The notes beneath the pieces are model-generated. The model ran no database searches. It saw only the letters and a list, made by a program, of their open reading frames with translations, and was not told where the DNA came from. A program made the position numbers and the translations under genes. 64,000 nucleotides of DNA, taken from positions 4,997,487 through 5,061,486 of the forward strand of contig OZ023181.1 of the NCBI GenBank assembly GCA_963995505.1, in the 5' to 3' direction. The DNA comes from Hypericum androsaemum. Its lineage: Eukaryota > Streptophyta > Magnoliopsida > Malpighiales > Hypericaceae. Shown here piece after piece: positions 46,243 to 58,426 of this stretch (position 1 is the first letter of the stretch; each line of letters begins with the position of its first letter).

Positions 46243-47183
46243 ATGGCATCTACTAAGATTTGTATGGTTATTGTTGGGGTTTTTGGAATCTTGATTCCTT
46301 CAATCTTGGCCACCGAATTTGTGGTTGGAGATGATAAAGGCTGGATTACCAATTTTGATTACCAAACTTGGGCCCAGGGAAAAGAATTCCATGTGGGGGA
46401 TTCACTTGGTAAGTTCAAACTCGCATTAATATTTTCTCACAATTCCTTGCATAATCAGATAATAAGTATTTTTTATGTGATTCTCTGATATATGAAAAGA
46501 CTGACATTTGATTTTTAAGTAGATGTATTAATCAGATGAATATCACATTTTTTTGTGAAGAGGAGGACAATTTTTTTTAATTGAAAAAACTACTACCTAT
46601 CAATCTAACATCAATCTACTATACAATCGCACCAAAGAATATTAATATACAACATGAACTTTAATTAGTTTATTTTTTATAGGTAAATTTTTATAACCTC
46701 ACACCCGTCATAAATTGACTCGTATACTTCTATCAATTCATGTTACAGTATTTTCGATCAACTAATCGTGCTATAGTATATATGACTTATGAATTGAGAT
46801 GTACATTGAACCAACACATGATACAATTGAACTTTCGTGCAGTTTTCAAGTACAACCAAGCATTCCACAACGTTGTGAGGGTCAACCAAACTGCATTCCA
46901 ACAGTGCATTAGCCCAGCAGGTGTTGAACCCTTGACCACTGGAAATGACGCAATTACCCTCCTAACGCCAGGCACCAAATGGTATATTTGTGGCAAGGCC
47001 GATCACTGCGCATCCAAGAGCATGAAAATTTCCATCACCGTGCTGCCAAAACTGGAATCCCCTGCCGTATCTCCTTCCTCCGCCGCGGAGGCTCCGAAAT
47101 CGGCCGCGACGGGCAGTCCGGCGACAGGCTATTATGGGTTGATTGCGGCTTTGGGTGGCATTATTGGGATGACCATGTTTTAA
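46243..47183 (+). CDS. Phytocyanin (blue copper / uclacyanin-like), 168 aa, 2 exons
   Basis: Exons 46243-46408 and 46843-47183 (GTAAGT donor, TGCAG acceptor, phase 1). Residues 1-23 are a signal peptide ending ILA, then TEFVVGDDKGWITNFDYQTW starts the cupredoxin fold. Copper ligands are a His in NQAFHNVV, a Cys in WYICG and a His in ADHC, with a Met in KSMKI as the likely axial ligand. The Cys of QQC pairs with the Cys of DHC in this family. A short Ala/Ser/Pro-rich segment (AVSPSSAAEAPKSAATGSPA) and a hydrophobic C-terminus (YYGLIAALGGIIGM) suggest arabinogalactan-type glycosylation and a GPI anchor. Location would be the outer face of the plasma membrane. Phytocyanins are thought to act in electron transfer or cell-wall signalling. 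The intron position is the one common to phytocyanin genes. Confidence 0.9.
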
Positions 47184-49585
47184 AATGTACCGAATGTGTT
47201 TAATTACTCTTAAAAAAAGAATGCGTCTAATTAGTATTGTGTGTATTCGAATTTTATTAGTTATTGATTGTAATCCATTCTTTTATGAGCTTGGAGCTAT
47301 TGCTTGTATCACCTGTCAATCATATTTGTAATATCTTAATTATGTTGAGAAAATATATTATATTTCCCCATTCATCAACTTAAAATGGTTTTCTTTCTTT
47401 GATCTGCACCCTCTATGGGATACCCTCCAATTAGCATGTTAGTAGTGGTATTGATGTTGGAACTAATATTTTTTTGTTAGGTAAAGTTTTACACTGTAGT
47501 ACATACAATAGTTTGAACACTGGACTTTCTAGATATTTAGAATGCAGTTTTATTGATGAAAATAGTATTTACATATTATAGAATTCTCTGATATGAATTT
47601 GCAGGGAGGTGATGTTGAAACTAATGATCCGCTGTTATTTCTGTTGATTACTTAGGCCAACTACCGATGACAAGTTAACAATGATTTAGAAGAACAAGCC
47701 AATAAAATATCCCAGATCTAGATTGAGCAAATAAAATTTTACTGAAAACTATCTTATCGTTAACTTGTTCTTCGAAGAGTAAATTTTTTTCGCAAAAAAA
47801 AAACCAAAATGTCGTTGTAAAAGTCATGATTTTGTTGTGCCATGTGCACTTCAACTAGGACAATAAATGTCAACCCAAAACAAGGGCAATGAGGATTTAC
47901 AAATTGCAACCGACCCATGAAATATTTAAGCAAATGGATCTATGATCTGTCTGGTCCATTCCTCATGGGGCCGACTTGATTAATCAAAGAATTCTTTGGC
48001 AAGTTTCCCCCAACTAGAAGCTAAGCAAAGGCAGCCGACATGAAAAAGAATACCGAACCCTAAAATGCATCGGCCTGCGGCTTCAATTGAAAGCATCATT
48101 AATTGTGTTCTACGCTATTAAACCCGTTTCACAGTAACCATCAATAATTGTGTATAATATGCGTATTAACAAACTAACATAATGACCTTTTAATCAAATT
48201 TTAACATTATTGTATTATCAGGATGCCTCTAATTAATTTGGAATGACTTTTTATCTGTTATCATAAAAGCAGATTGGTTTTTTTTTTTCCCACCATTTCA
48301 TTTTATTTTGTTCCTGAAAGGTGCATGAAATTCTTAAAAAAATCTCTAACTTGAAGCTGACAGCGACCGTCCAAATAAATGCAAGAGATTCGTTAGATCC
48401 ATGATCTTTTAATTAACGTTTTCAGACTGGATCCCATGTCCAAAACAGAACAAAGATCATATTCTCCGGATCTAGGCCTACGCTCGCTTAAAAAAGGAAA
48501 ATATAATAATCACATCTTAGAAAAATATGTATATTAATCAAGTATACATATATTTTTAATTAAATGATTAAAATATATCTAAAATTAAAAATATATATTT
48601 AATACGTATAATATGCATATTAACAACAAAGAAATAAGCTGTCTTCAATGATATTTAGATGATCTTATTAAGATTTGTTTGTAAATATTAGTACTGTTTG
48701 TACTTTTTTGTAGTTTAAATTGTATAATTTTATAGAACACAATTTTATATTATGAAATATTATATCTTGTTACAATAAAAAAATATAGATATATTTTGCA
48801 TATCTTAGATTTAGATAAAAATGTACCAAACTAAATTGTTGTATCATGCTAAATTAAGCTACGTGTTCTAAAAAAACCTTTTCCTACTGCATGGAAATTT
48901 CCTTGTCTAGAGTTACGTAATTTTTGTTAAAGGTTAATTTTTCACGGGTCAATTTATCACACCTTATACTATGAGACCAAATGAATGGTAGTATAAAAAA
49001 GATTTTAGTGAACTCTAATAAGCTATATAATTTTCGCAAAATAAAAATCTAGTACGGTATCATACTAAAAGACTGGGTTACCTTAATCGAATTGCAAGAA
49101 ATCTTACCACAATTTTTTTGCTGGAAAACTTACCACCATTTGTTTTGCAGGAAATCTTTATTCTTCTTCTAATAAAATCTTTTCATCGAATTAATTAACA
49201 CAATTATGCACCTGCCAAGTCCCCCCGGAAAATCGGAAATTGACACCGAATTTCATCTCCAAGAAAAGAAAATATCCTCTCCCCTAATCAAGGAGCACTT
49301 TAGAGCCTACAGCAGGCAAATTTAAGTAGAAGAAAAAGAATATTACCATAACAAAATGAAAAAAAAGAAAGCTCAAAAGAAGGTAATTAACCTTTTCTTT
49401 AATTCTTTTTCTTCTCAGCCATCCTATACAATTATTGCTTTTCTCTTTTCCTCTATGACTTACCCCCAAAAACATTTCTAAATTAATCAATTAACCCAAA
49501 AAAAGAAAGAAATCGAAATAATTATAATAAAAGTACTAAAGCAAAAAAAGGGAACAAGAAAGAATTTTCCTTTTTTGCCCCTCAA
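47184..49585. other. Intergenic, no gene seen
   Basis: AT-rich. The part next to 49585 is probably the 3' UTR of the minus-strand transporter gene. No repeats or RNA genes recognised. Confidence 0.5.
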
Positions 49586-50732
49586 TCAGTGAGCTGTAAC
49601 TCTAGATCTCTTCTTGGCCTCGCTGTAAAGGACCACCCCCATAACGGTGACGGCGAATCCCGTCATCCCCATCACCGTCACCGGATTCCTAAATATAAGC
49701 ACCGAGACCACCGCCGCCACCGCCGCCTTCGCGTTCCCGAGCACCTGGAGCGTGAGCGCGCTCGTGTGCTTGGTCACGAGGAAGTTGGTGAGGTTCACCA
49801 AATACGCCACCGTGGCGTTCGCGACGAGCAAGAAAACGATGAACGGATCCGCCTTGGCCTTCTCAACGGTTACCCCGAGGACGTTCCCCTCGACGTAGAG
49901 CGTGACGGGGAGGAGGATAACCGCCGCCATGGGAGCCATGTAGAGGAGGAGGTTCATGGAGTTGAGCCGCTCAGCCTCGGAGGAGAGGATTATCCCCTGG
50001 ACGACGGACTTGAGCGCCCGGCCGGCGGTGGACCCCACGCAGACGAGGAACCCGAAGAGGTGGAATAGCGGTTCGCTGTTGCTGGCGAGGACGATCCCGG
50101 AGACTACGGGGAGGAGCGCGAGGTAGACTACGGCGGTCTCCCGGCGGCAGGTGATGAGGAGGGAGAAGATGGCGGTGAAGAAGGGGGTGGTGGCCCCCAC
50201 CGCCTGGTTGAATGACACCGGGATGTAACGGAGCGAGGTGTTTCCGCAGACGACGGAGAAGCAGAAGATAACGGAGAGGGCCACGATCTTCACGAGCTGC
50301 CGTTTCGAGAGGATGTGCTGAAGCGGCACCAGCCTCAGCACCGGGATCGCTATGTAGCTGTACGTCGTGCACGCCACCATGTGCAGCATCGTCAGGAATA
50401 TCGGGTACCTAAATTCATTCGAGTCTGTTATCACTTGGACGAACTCGAACTCGAACTCGATTCGTGTTATGAAAAGAGTAATGGGGTGGGATTGGGTACC
50501 TGTAACCGTAGATGCTGAGGAGGTACTTGTTGAGGAGGAGCACTCCAATGTTGGAGGCGTACCAGGAGAGTATCACCAGCCCGGTCCCCATCTGGGCCGG
50601 GATGGCTGCCGCCGGACGGGACTCGCTCGGCGGGGTCGACGGCATGTCCAACTCGTGGCTGTCCGCGGCTGCGGACAGGCTCGGGTTGGACATCCGCCGA
50701 GTGGTCGTCCATGCCTGGGCCTCCACTCCCAT
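49586..50732 (-). CDS. Triose-phosphate/nucleotide-sugar translocator family transporter, 351 aa, 2 exons
   Basis: Minus-strand exons 50500-50732 and 49586-50408 joined by a 91-base intron. After a 48-residue hydrophilic, Ser/Pro-rich N terminus comes [17 protein letters not shown] and [12 protein letters not shown], then [76 protein letters not shown] and ILIFRNPV; the tail is [13 protein letters not shown]. This is the TPT/EamA fold with about ten membrane spans. The closest remembered relatives are the Arabidopsis At3g11320/At5g05820 and UUAT1 (At5g04160) group, Golgi transporters of nucleotide sugars such as UDP-uronic acids; the exact substrate cannot be read from sequence. The C-terminal Lys/Arg pair and absence of a plastid transit peptide favour Golgi/endomembrane. 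Very GC-rich coding exons in AT-rich surroundings. Confidence 0.9.
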
Positions 50733-52034
50733 TGCGAGTGGGGATCTGGGATTTAGATTTGGAACTGACGGGGAGCGTGACTCAATTTCGAGAAGTTAGC
50801 CCGTGAGCCGTTGGATTGGTTGGGGTGGTGTGAAGTCAGAGTGTCGGTAGTAGTGGATGGGAAGGAATGAAGGATTAGATGAGATCTATTCTTCTATCTA
50901 TCCCTCGCTGCGTGGGTGTGAGTGTGACATTCGTCGTCTGTCTCCCACCCTTTATTTCCCCTCTTGTCTTTTTTTCTTTTTAAAATTTCCCACCCTCTCT
51001 CACTCTCTTCTCTTTTATTTATAGTTGTTACTTGTAAATTTCACTCTAGGTAAGAAATCAACCTAAACTCCAGTTTAGGTAAGAAATTAAGCCGTCTCCT
51101 TTGTGCAAAATATTTTCCCTAATACTTACTATATCAATTTATTCAGATTTAAATTGTATCGGATTATATATAGGACGATAAATATGGATCGCCAAAAATA
51201 CTCGTAACTTTAACTGATTTTAGTCTAAAGTAGAGTAAAAATGTGAGTTCACTTTTGCACGAAGGGTATAGATTCTAGAGCATGTATAGATTCTAAGAAC
51301 CAAAACCCTAACTTTATCATTTTACCATGCTTTCAATAATATTATTTCGTGAATAATATTTACATGTTCTTTGTGATGCTACAAAAACAGCTCAGAAGAT
51401 ATTTTGAAAGACTGATCACTAAAAGCTTGATTTTCTCTATTTTTTCCTATTATCGAATTGTTGTTGTGTAGTATGAAAGATCTCTTCAATTTATTTAAAT
51501 TCTATATGTCAAAAATATTAGAAAACAAAATATTTAAGGATGGGATCTTGTAGATCCTGAAAGTAAGAATATAAGTCTCAGGAAAATTTATAAAGTCAAG
51601 CATAATGTACGAGTTCAACTGAAAAAATTAAGGTATGTTGCTGATGTTTATCCTAAGCTTTTAATGTTCCATTACAATGCTGCTTTAGATTTCGACCAAC
51701 TATTAACTGAAAAAAAAAATGTTAGTTGCAAGTGAGTCGATAACAGATCGCTGAAATGACAAGATCTTTATCAATGCTTTAAAAAGACGATTGGAGGGTA
51801 ATCTAGAATTCTTCTTATTATTCCCTTCATCGAGTCCGTTCGAAATATTTTTAGTATATCAAACAATTAAAAATATCTGATTTTATTACAAAATTATAAT
51901 TATTAAAATTATAATTTAATCACTTTTAATATAATAAATTATAAATATATTTTGTCAAAAAAATTGGAATTTTTGTATGAAGTAGACGGTCTGATCCATC
52001 TCACGGATGGTCAATGCTATTGACCACAAGTTTT
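50733..52034. other. Upstream region of the transporter gene and intergenic sequence
   Basis: 50733-51050 is the likely minus-strand promoter and 5' UTR, with long CT-rich tracts. The rest is AT-rich with no gene. Confidence 0.45.
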
Positions 52035-52234
52035 NNNNNNNNNNNNNNNNNNNNNNNNNNNNNNNNNNNNNNNNNNNNNNNNNNNNNNNNNNNNNNNNNN
52101 NNNNNNNNNNNNNNNNNNNNNNNNNNNNNNNNNNNNNNNNNNNNNNNNNNNNNNNNNNNNNNNNNNNNNNNNNNNNNNNNNNNNNNNNNNNNNNNNNNNN
52201 NNNNNNNNNNNNNNNNNNNNNNNNNNNNNNNNNN
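52035..52234. other. Assembly gap (200 N)
   Basis: Run of N. Frames reported across it are meaningless. The missing left end of MULE B probably lies here. Confidence 1.
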
Positions 52235-53165
52235 CCTCAAGGATCGGGCAAGGATGCCCTAGAAGCGGAAGCGACCGATCACGCGCCCTTAAATTCATCG
52301 CCAAGGCTTGCCGCTTCGACCCCACCCTCCCCCACTGACGATCTTCTCTCCTCCATGGAAAAGAACAAGGACGCGCCTCATCCTCCTCCTCCTCTACCAC
52401 AATGATGGCTTTGGCTCCCGATCAGCCTCCAGTCTCTGACGGGCCGAATCTCTGACAGCGGATCCAAGCTTGCTGCGGCCTCGTTCAGCGAGGAGTAGAT
52501 CTCGATCGTCCGACAGATCAACAGGAAGAAGGACTATTACAAGATTTTGGGGTTTAGGGAATTCCTTTAATGGATTTTTGATTCTGGATCTGATCCCGCA
52601 TCTTCGCCACCCTGACCTTCGGCGAACCCCCTGGATCGCACCCTCCCCCTTCAGAACTCTGCCACCGCAGCGTACTCCTATAACTCCTGCTCGACCTCCC
52701 CGATAACCGTTGGCGTTGTCTCCCTGCTAAAGTCCACGATGTTTTCCACCACGCCCGTGCCGTTTAAGCCGGCGTCGATCTTCCCTTTTTTGCTCTAATC
52801 CAAGTGGCTCCTGTGCAATGAGCCCACCTCGGGGCCCAAGAAGAGCTCTGACGTGGACAAAGGAGGGACCGCGATGGGGGAAGATTTATTGGTATTCGGG
52901 GAGGAAGAAGAAGAAGAAGGGGGAAGGAGGAGAGAAAGAAGGAAGAAGGGAGAGGCCACGTCATAAAAAATGGGTGATGTGGCTGGCTTAGTTGGACGGA
53001 CAGGGTCCGGGCAGATCGGAAAGGATTCGGTCAGGTGCCCGTGGATCTTTTTATTGTTAATGTTAATTAGAATAAGTATGACTCAATTGGTCGATTTTTA
53101 CTACAGGGTACTAAAGTACTTTTGGGCTATACTATAGGGTACTAAAATAAATTTTTTTTTTTTTT
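52235..53165. mobile_element. MULE-type element B, right part (same family as A and C)
   Basis: The right terminal region 52960-53150 matches families A and C: GGGTCCGGGCAGATCGG, AATGTTAATTAGAATAAGTA, TGACTCAATTGGTCG, and two tandem copies of AGGGTACTAAA. The last bases are eroded into a T-run. The left terminus is not visible, presumably in the gap. The interior is GC-rich and holds a DnaJ-like fragment. Confidence 0.6.
52470..52570 (+). pseudogene. DnaJ-protein fragment captured in MULE B
   Basis: The plus-strand frame reads FSEE, a TAG, then ISIVRQINRKKDYYKILGF. Plant DNAJB12/14-type proteins have a nearly identical lead-in (EQI-IVR-IK--KDYYEILG) to the J domain, with Gln at the stop position, so CAG to TAG is likely. 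The frame stops at TAA soon after REFL; no HPD motif is present. Short match, so identification is moderate. Confidence 0.5.
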
Positions 53166-54125
53166 TAACATTCCTCTCTATGGGATTGGATCTCGCGGGC
53201 CGCGGCATCTAACAGCCACTTATTGGATAGTGTTTTTGTATTCTCTTCTTCAGTACAGGGATCGGTGCCCACCTCATGCGGATTTTTTTGTCGTTTCTCA
53301 CAGAATTTTTTTAACAATAGAATTTTAACGACACCCACGATTAGAACCCATTTATTTCGGAGCAGGGTTCGGGGATTCTTTTTCTTCGATGTACTTTCAG
53401 GTAGCTTTTATGCGTTGGCTTCGGTTGCGACTGGGCAACCAGGCTTATCTTGTACATGGATGTTATCAACGGTGGTTTAATAAAACTATATTACTTTAAA
53501 AAAAGATTTAGCTATGTTTTTTTTAAATAATTTCATTCCTTTTTTGGAAATCAAAGGACAATCTTTTAATATCTGTGATTTATTGATAACACAGTAGTGT
53601 TTAATACATGTTGAGAGAAATTTGTCACATTTTCAAATGTCCTTTACAACTCTAATCTTGGTTAGTAAGTGCAATGGGTGTTAGGATACTAATTGATATA
53701 TAGAACGATAATTGTAAAACAATCAACCTGATTCTGAAAGAACTATGATTCTATTTTATTTATAAATAAATTCTATAAGAATTTTATTAATTATAAATTT
53801 GGTTGTACTAGAATTTCCTTTCATTTATGGAATTCCTTTGGAATACTCGTGTTTGATTGCTTGAGGAAGTGTAATTCATTTACAGATCATACGTTTTTAG
53901 TAGTGTGAATTTCATTATAAATAAAAAAAATTCATGGAAAAAGATAAGATTTGCAAATAAAAATTCCAACGACAACTAAATAAGAGTATTTTTTTAATAA
54001 AACAAGAATTTATATGGATTGATTTAAGAATTTGTAATAAATTTAAAAATAAAATTCGTCCAACAGGGCCACGACCATATCTTTCTCGGAGGAAGAAACA
54101 ATGGAAGCACCAATTACTTAACCAT
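53166..54125. other. Intergenic, no gene seen
   Basis: AT-rich, with short frames that do not resemble known families. Confidence 0.45.
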
Positions 54126-54420
54126 ATGGGAGGAGGAGCCAAAGGCCATTTTATTTACTTGACCAGGGCTGAATTGCTCCATAAACCATCAATCCCGTCA
54201 AAAGCAAAAGTTGAGCTCGAGGAGGTTATAGGGAAGAGCAACATGATCATCCAGGAATCAAAAGTTTCTCGTTTACCATACTTACAAGCAATAACTAAAG
54301 AGAGAGACTCTCAGGTTGCACCCTGCTGTTCCTCTCTGCTACTTCCTCGAAGAGGTCCTGTGTTCCTTTCCCAAAAAAAAAAAAACCAGAATCGAAATTT
54401 ACAGGAAACATTTTTACCAG
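54126..54420 (+). pseudogene. Cytochrome P450 fragment (CYP76-like), I- to K-helix region
   Basis: The plus-strand frame contains TRAELLHKPSIPSKAKVELE, EVIGKSNMIIQESKVSRLPY and LQAITKE, the usual text before the K helix of plant A-type P450s. A small insertion then shifts the frame: TLRLHPAVPL and LLPRRGPV continue in two other frames. The I-helix threonine motif, the meander and the heme-binding cysteine are absent. A short, dead fragment. Confidence 0.72.
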
Positions 54421-54479
54421 GACATAATGCAGATAACAAGCAGGGTACAATATTTACCTCTTCCGCTCCATGATTTGAT

Positions 54480-55625
54480 AGATTATACAATATCCCAGTG
54501 CTTGCAGCACCTTTACTAAGATCACCATACTCATTTATACAATAAGCCTTGTGCGACGGCCGGAAGGGTTGGTCCACCTCTCCGTCCACTTCTCTGTTTT
54601 TTTTAAAAGTAAATTTTTTACACCTAGTCAAGGCTTGAACCTTGGACTTCTTTAAATTTTACAACTCCTTATACCACTTCTCTGTTATTTCATGTTTTCT
54701 TTCCTTTCTATATTAGCATGTGTTTCCTGTGCGTTTCTTGCTTTGATGTGTTGTTTGTTTTGTTGTTGGATGCTAATCTGCCCAGACCCATCTGTTTGGT
54801 GGTTTCGTGGGACAGTATTTAGCTCCTGATTGTATCATTTGTTGGTCTTTTGCTTGGATCAGCATTAGTCTGATCTAAGATCCGTATGGATCTCGATCTC
54901 TCTCTTTGATGCACGTGGCTAAAATTGCTTCGATTGGATTCATCCAGCCCTGGCTCGATTGGATTCGTTCGGCCCTGGCTCTCACTGATGTGCATCTTGT
55001 ATGCTGTACAATGTTCGATAACACGAGGTTACATCTTTGATGTAGCCAAATATTTGTTAGCGCCAAATGTTTGTTAGCCAACATTTGTTTCAACAGTCAC
55101 TCAGAATGGCCATGATAACTAACTTCGTCACTTTGTCATCTATGGATTGTACACGTTATCTATTATGTGTCTTTGTCTATTGTCTATGTACTCTACTTTC
55201 ATACTTTATCCTCCTTATGAAAAGCTTTTAAGCCACGATTCTAACAAAAGAACAGGCAGAAGCAACATAAAAAATGGTTCCCTTAGTATCAGAAAGTCAC
55301 AGCCAAATTTTAAAATTCAAAGGTTGCAGTGTCAACGACATGGAGTAGAAACAAAGGTCCAGCTCTGGCCTGCATTGACTCGTCTTCTTTTATTTTTATG
55401 GGTCAGTTCCAAAAGATCCGCTAATAGATCCGCTAATAGATAGCTACAGGCTCATGAGAATGGTACTTCGAATGGTAGGATTTCAAATCACCTCTTCAAA
55501 ATGTCAGTTCCATGCAAATATGCATAATCTCGTGGACTGATTAGCCTTTAACGTCTGATCAAGCCGGCTATTTCTTTCTTTGAAAAATTCATTTTAATTA
55601 TATGACTTGGCATTTTTTTATAAGT
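54480..55625. other. Intergenic, no gene seen
   Basis: No supported frame. ATAGATCCGCTA and CTGGCTCGATTGGATTC-type short tandem duplications occur (55421-55442 and 54948-54985). Confidence 0.4.
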
Positions 55626-56887
55626 ATACTTGTTAGTATTAATGTCCTAGAGACAATCGTAATAAGAATATTGTACTAGATCATATTCAGTTGTATTATT
55701 GATTTGAATTAATAATATTCGGTATTACATAAAATGGATATAATGTTTGGTTGTTTGCGTATATTCATGTTTATGTTCCCATGAACAAATATTGTCATTG
55801 AGAATGTGAGATCTCGAATGACTATGAACATAGTTCTTAAATAGCCCCAATCAATGATCATCGAGAATGAGATATCGATGATACGATTGAGATTGGTGTG
55901 CGATCTGGATCATATCCTTAGAGGATGTAGTGGTTCTCACAACTACGAGATACAGGTATTTCATGATGGATGCACAGATACTTTGGACAGTATTGGCATA
56001 CCCGACCGAGAAACCGTTTGGTGTATTCTATTTACGTGTCTACGGTAATATCGGTTTGTGGAGTAGTGAAATAGTCCTCAAACTTGAGGTCAATACGCAC
56101 GACATGTACGGAGTAATACACTTAGATCATGACCGATGCTTGCACTCCTGACGGGGTAGATATGGCATGAGTCAAGTACGTTGCGAAGTATATGTGCGTG
56201 GTAGTTGAGCCAAGAATATGATTCATTCCTCTAATAGACTTGGAGAGAATACTTGTCTTCTCATAATTAATTAGATCGTTAGTCATTGGCCAATGCACGT
56301 TATTTTAGAATAGTTTCTAAAATGACAATATGATCAATTAATTAATGAGATAATATGATTAAGTTATTTGAACAGATACATAATCATGTTCTAGACTTAA
56401 TCGAGTATTCGTGAATGAAAGGACCATAACACTATGAGCTTCAAATTATAGGTAGTTGCAGTATCCTCACAACGTACCTCATATGTTGAGATTGTCTGGT
56501 TTATTATCTAGGGTTAAACTAAGACCATTAGTTTGACTAATCGCTTGACATATGAGGGTCTATGGGTCACACAACAGTAGTCTTAGTTACAAATTGAAGT
56601 TGATTAAATTAAATATTGATTTGATCAATAATATTTAATTTATAGAGAAAAGAATTATAATTTTATTAGATAAGAATTATAATTATGATTTTTTAATTAA
56701 ATTAGATTTAATTAAATAATTTATATGAATATATATAATAAAAATGTTGGACATATTGACTCGATCAAAGAAATATTAGATTGAGTTCAAAAAAAAGGGT
56801 AGGAAGGGGGCGGCCGCCCACTTAATTTCCTTTAGAAGGAAATGGAGGATTTAATTAATCCTCCTTTTATCCCTTAAATGCCATCAT

Positions 56888-57651
56888 CAGGGCGACCCGC
56901 GGATCCATATTTTTTTATAAAATATTTAATTCAAAAAAATTAAATTATCTTTTGATAGTTTTCAAATAGCAATGAGATATTTTCATTCATTAAACATATC
57001 AATACAAATAAATCAAACAAGCAAATAAAAAAAGTTGAAGTTGGGTAAGTTAAAATTGAGAATTTGGTTCGTGATTTTCACTAATATTACTTAGGGCCTG
57101 TGGTTGCTTCGTAATGGTATTATCTTCAATGAGGCGATGTGCGATAATGAGCTTCTCTTGAATTCTGTGCTCTTTCATGCCCAAGAGTGGGTCTTTTGGA
57201 CGAATGTCTCGATCATTCACAATCAATCGCTGCTCACTTTCTTGATTGCCTACAAAGATTTATAGGTCCCTCTTCTTCACCTCTTGAGATTGAGGGAACG
57301 TTTTGGTCGGGGGTAAGATTGTAACCGATGTAAATATCGGGACCATGTATCTTATCTTTCTTTTTTTGCTTGCTCTGTTTTGAATTTTTGTTTTAATAAA
57401 GAATATTTATCTACCAAAAAAATTGAGAATTTGTTATTATGTCTAATAATTAATATATATTATATTAATTTAAAAAATTCGGGTAGGATCAGGGCAGGAT
57501 CCTATAGATCCATATCCATGCCCTGATCCTTTTAAAATATCAGGATCCGGGGAGGATCAGGGTCCAGACCCGGTCAAAGTCAACGGATCTTGGACCCTTC
57601 GGGTCTGGATCAGGGTAGACCCTCAGGGTAAGGATCTAATTGCCATCCCTA
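56888..57651. mobile_element. Insertion inside the solo LTR, 15-bp flanking repeat
   Basis: CTTAAATGCCATCAT is found on both sides (56873-56887 and 57652-57666). The inserted DNA starts CAGGGCGACCCGCGGATCC and ends GGATCTAATTGCCATCCCTA; these ends resemble hAT termini, but the duplication is longer than the 8 bp usual for hAT. Many GGATCAGGG words lie near the right end. It contains a LINE fragment. Confidence 0.5.
57067..57418 (+). mobile_element. 5'-truncated LINE (L1-like), 3' end only
   Basis: The frame reads LWLLRNGIIFNEAMCDNELL and continues FHAQEWVFWTNVSI to a TAG near 57263, the C-terminal text of plant LINE polyproteins. It is followed by a 3' UTR with GTAAGATTGTAACCGATGTA, AATAAAGAATATTTATCTACC and an A-run. 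AAAATTGAGAATTTG flanks it (57052-57066 and 57419-57433), a 15-bp target duplication. Young-looking insertion. Confidence 0.75.
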
Positions 57652-57776
57652 CTTAAATGCCATCATTTGCCTATATATATGGTTGGTTTTGGAAACCAAG
57701 TAGACACCAAAAAATTAATTCAACACCAACCTTGAATTAATTGATTAGTAGGAGAATTCTCGCTACATATATTTTT

Positions 57777-58426
57777 GGGAAAAGTCCACTTTCGTACCCT
57801 GTGGTATCGACCAAAATTACTTTAGTACCCTGTGGTAAAAAACCGATCAATCGAGTCATACTTATTCTAATTAACATCAAAAAAGGCCTCGGGCAGCTGC
57901 CCGGAGCTGCCCGAACCTACCCGAGCGCTGCCCGGGCCACGTGGTCAGCCACGTCACCAATTTTGATGACGTGGCGCCACGTCACCAATTCTCCTCCTCC
58001 TCCAATTTTCCTCCTCCTCCCCTCCTCCTCTCCTCCTCCTCTCCGCGTCCTCCTCCCGCTCCTCCTCTCCTCCTTTTCCCCGCGTCCTCCTCCCGCTCCT
58101 CCTCTCCTCCTCCTCCCCGCGTCCTCCTCCCGCTCCTCCTCCCCGCGTCCTCCTCCTCCTCCTCCTCCTCCTCCCCGCCTCCTCCTCCTCCTCTTGGTGA
58201 CGTGGCACCACATCATCAAAATTGGTGACGTGGCTGACCACGTGGCCCGGGCAGCGCTCGGGTAGGTTCGGGCAGCTGCCCGAGGCCCTTTTTGATGTTA
58301 ATTGGAATAAGTATGACTCGATTGATCGGTTTTTTACCACATGGTACTAAAGTGATTTTGGTCGATACCACAGGGTACTAAAGTGATTTTGGTCGATACC
58401 ACAGGGTACTAAAGTGGACTTTTCCC
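57777..58426. mobile_element. MULE-type element C (650 bp), almost all inverted repeat
   Basis: Ends GGGAAAAGTCCACTTT and AAAGTGGACTTTTCCC. TATATTTTT is directly repeated at 57768-57776 and 58427-58435, a 9-bp target duplication. The inverted arms extend over more than 200 bases each, with GGGCAGCTGCCCG and CACGTGGTCAGCCACGTCAC in both. The central 150 bases are CTCCTC-type low complexity. In the right arm a 31-bp unit containing TTTTGGTCGATACCACAGGG is duplicated in tandem. No coding capacity. Confidence 0.88.

Noticed and set aside
49589..50799. Plus-strand frames opposite the transporter gene (up to 159 codons)
   Set aside because: Antisense shadows caused by the GC-rich codon use of the minus-strand gene.
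52001..52405. Frames spanning the N run
   Set aside because: Their length comes from undefined bases.
57741..58340. Pro/Ser-rich and Arg/Gly-rich frames of up to 174 codons
   Set aside because: Produced by the CTC-rich loop and inverted arms of MULE C.
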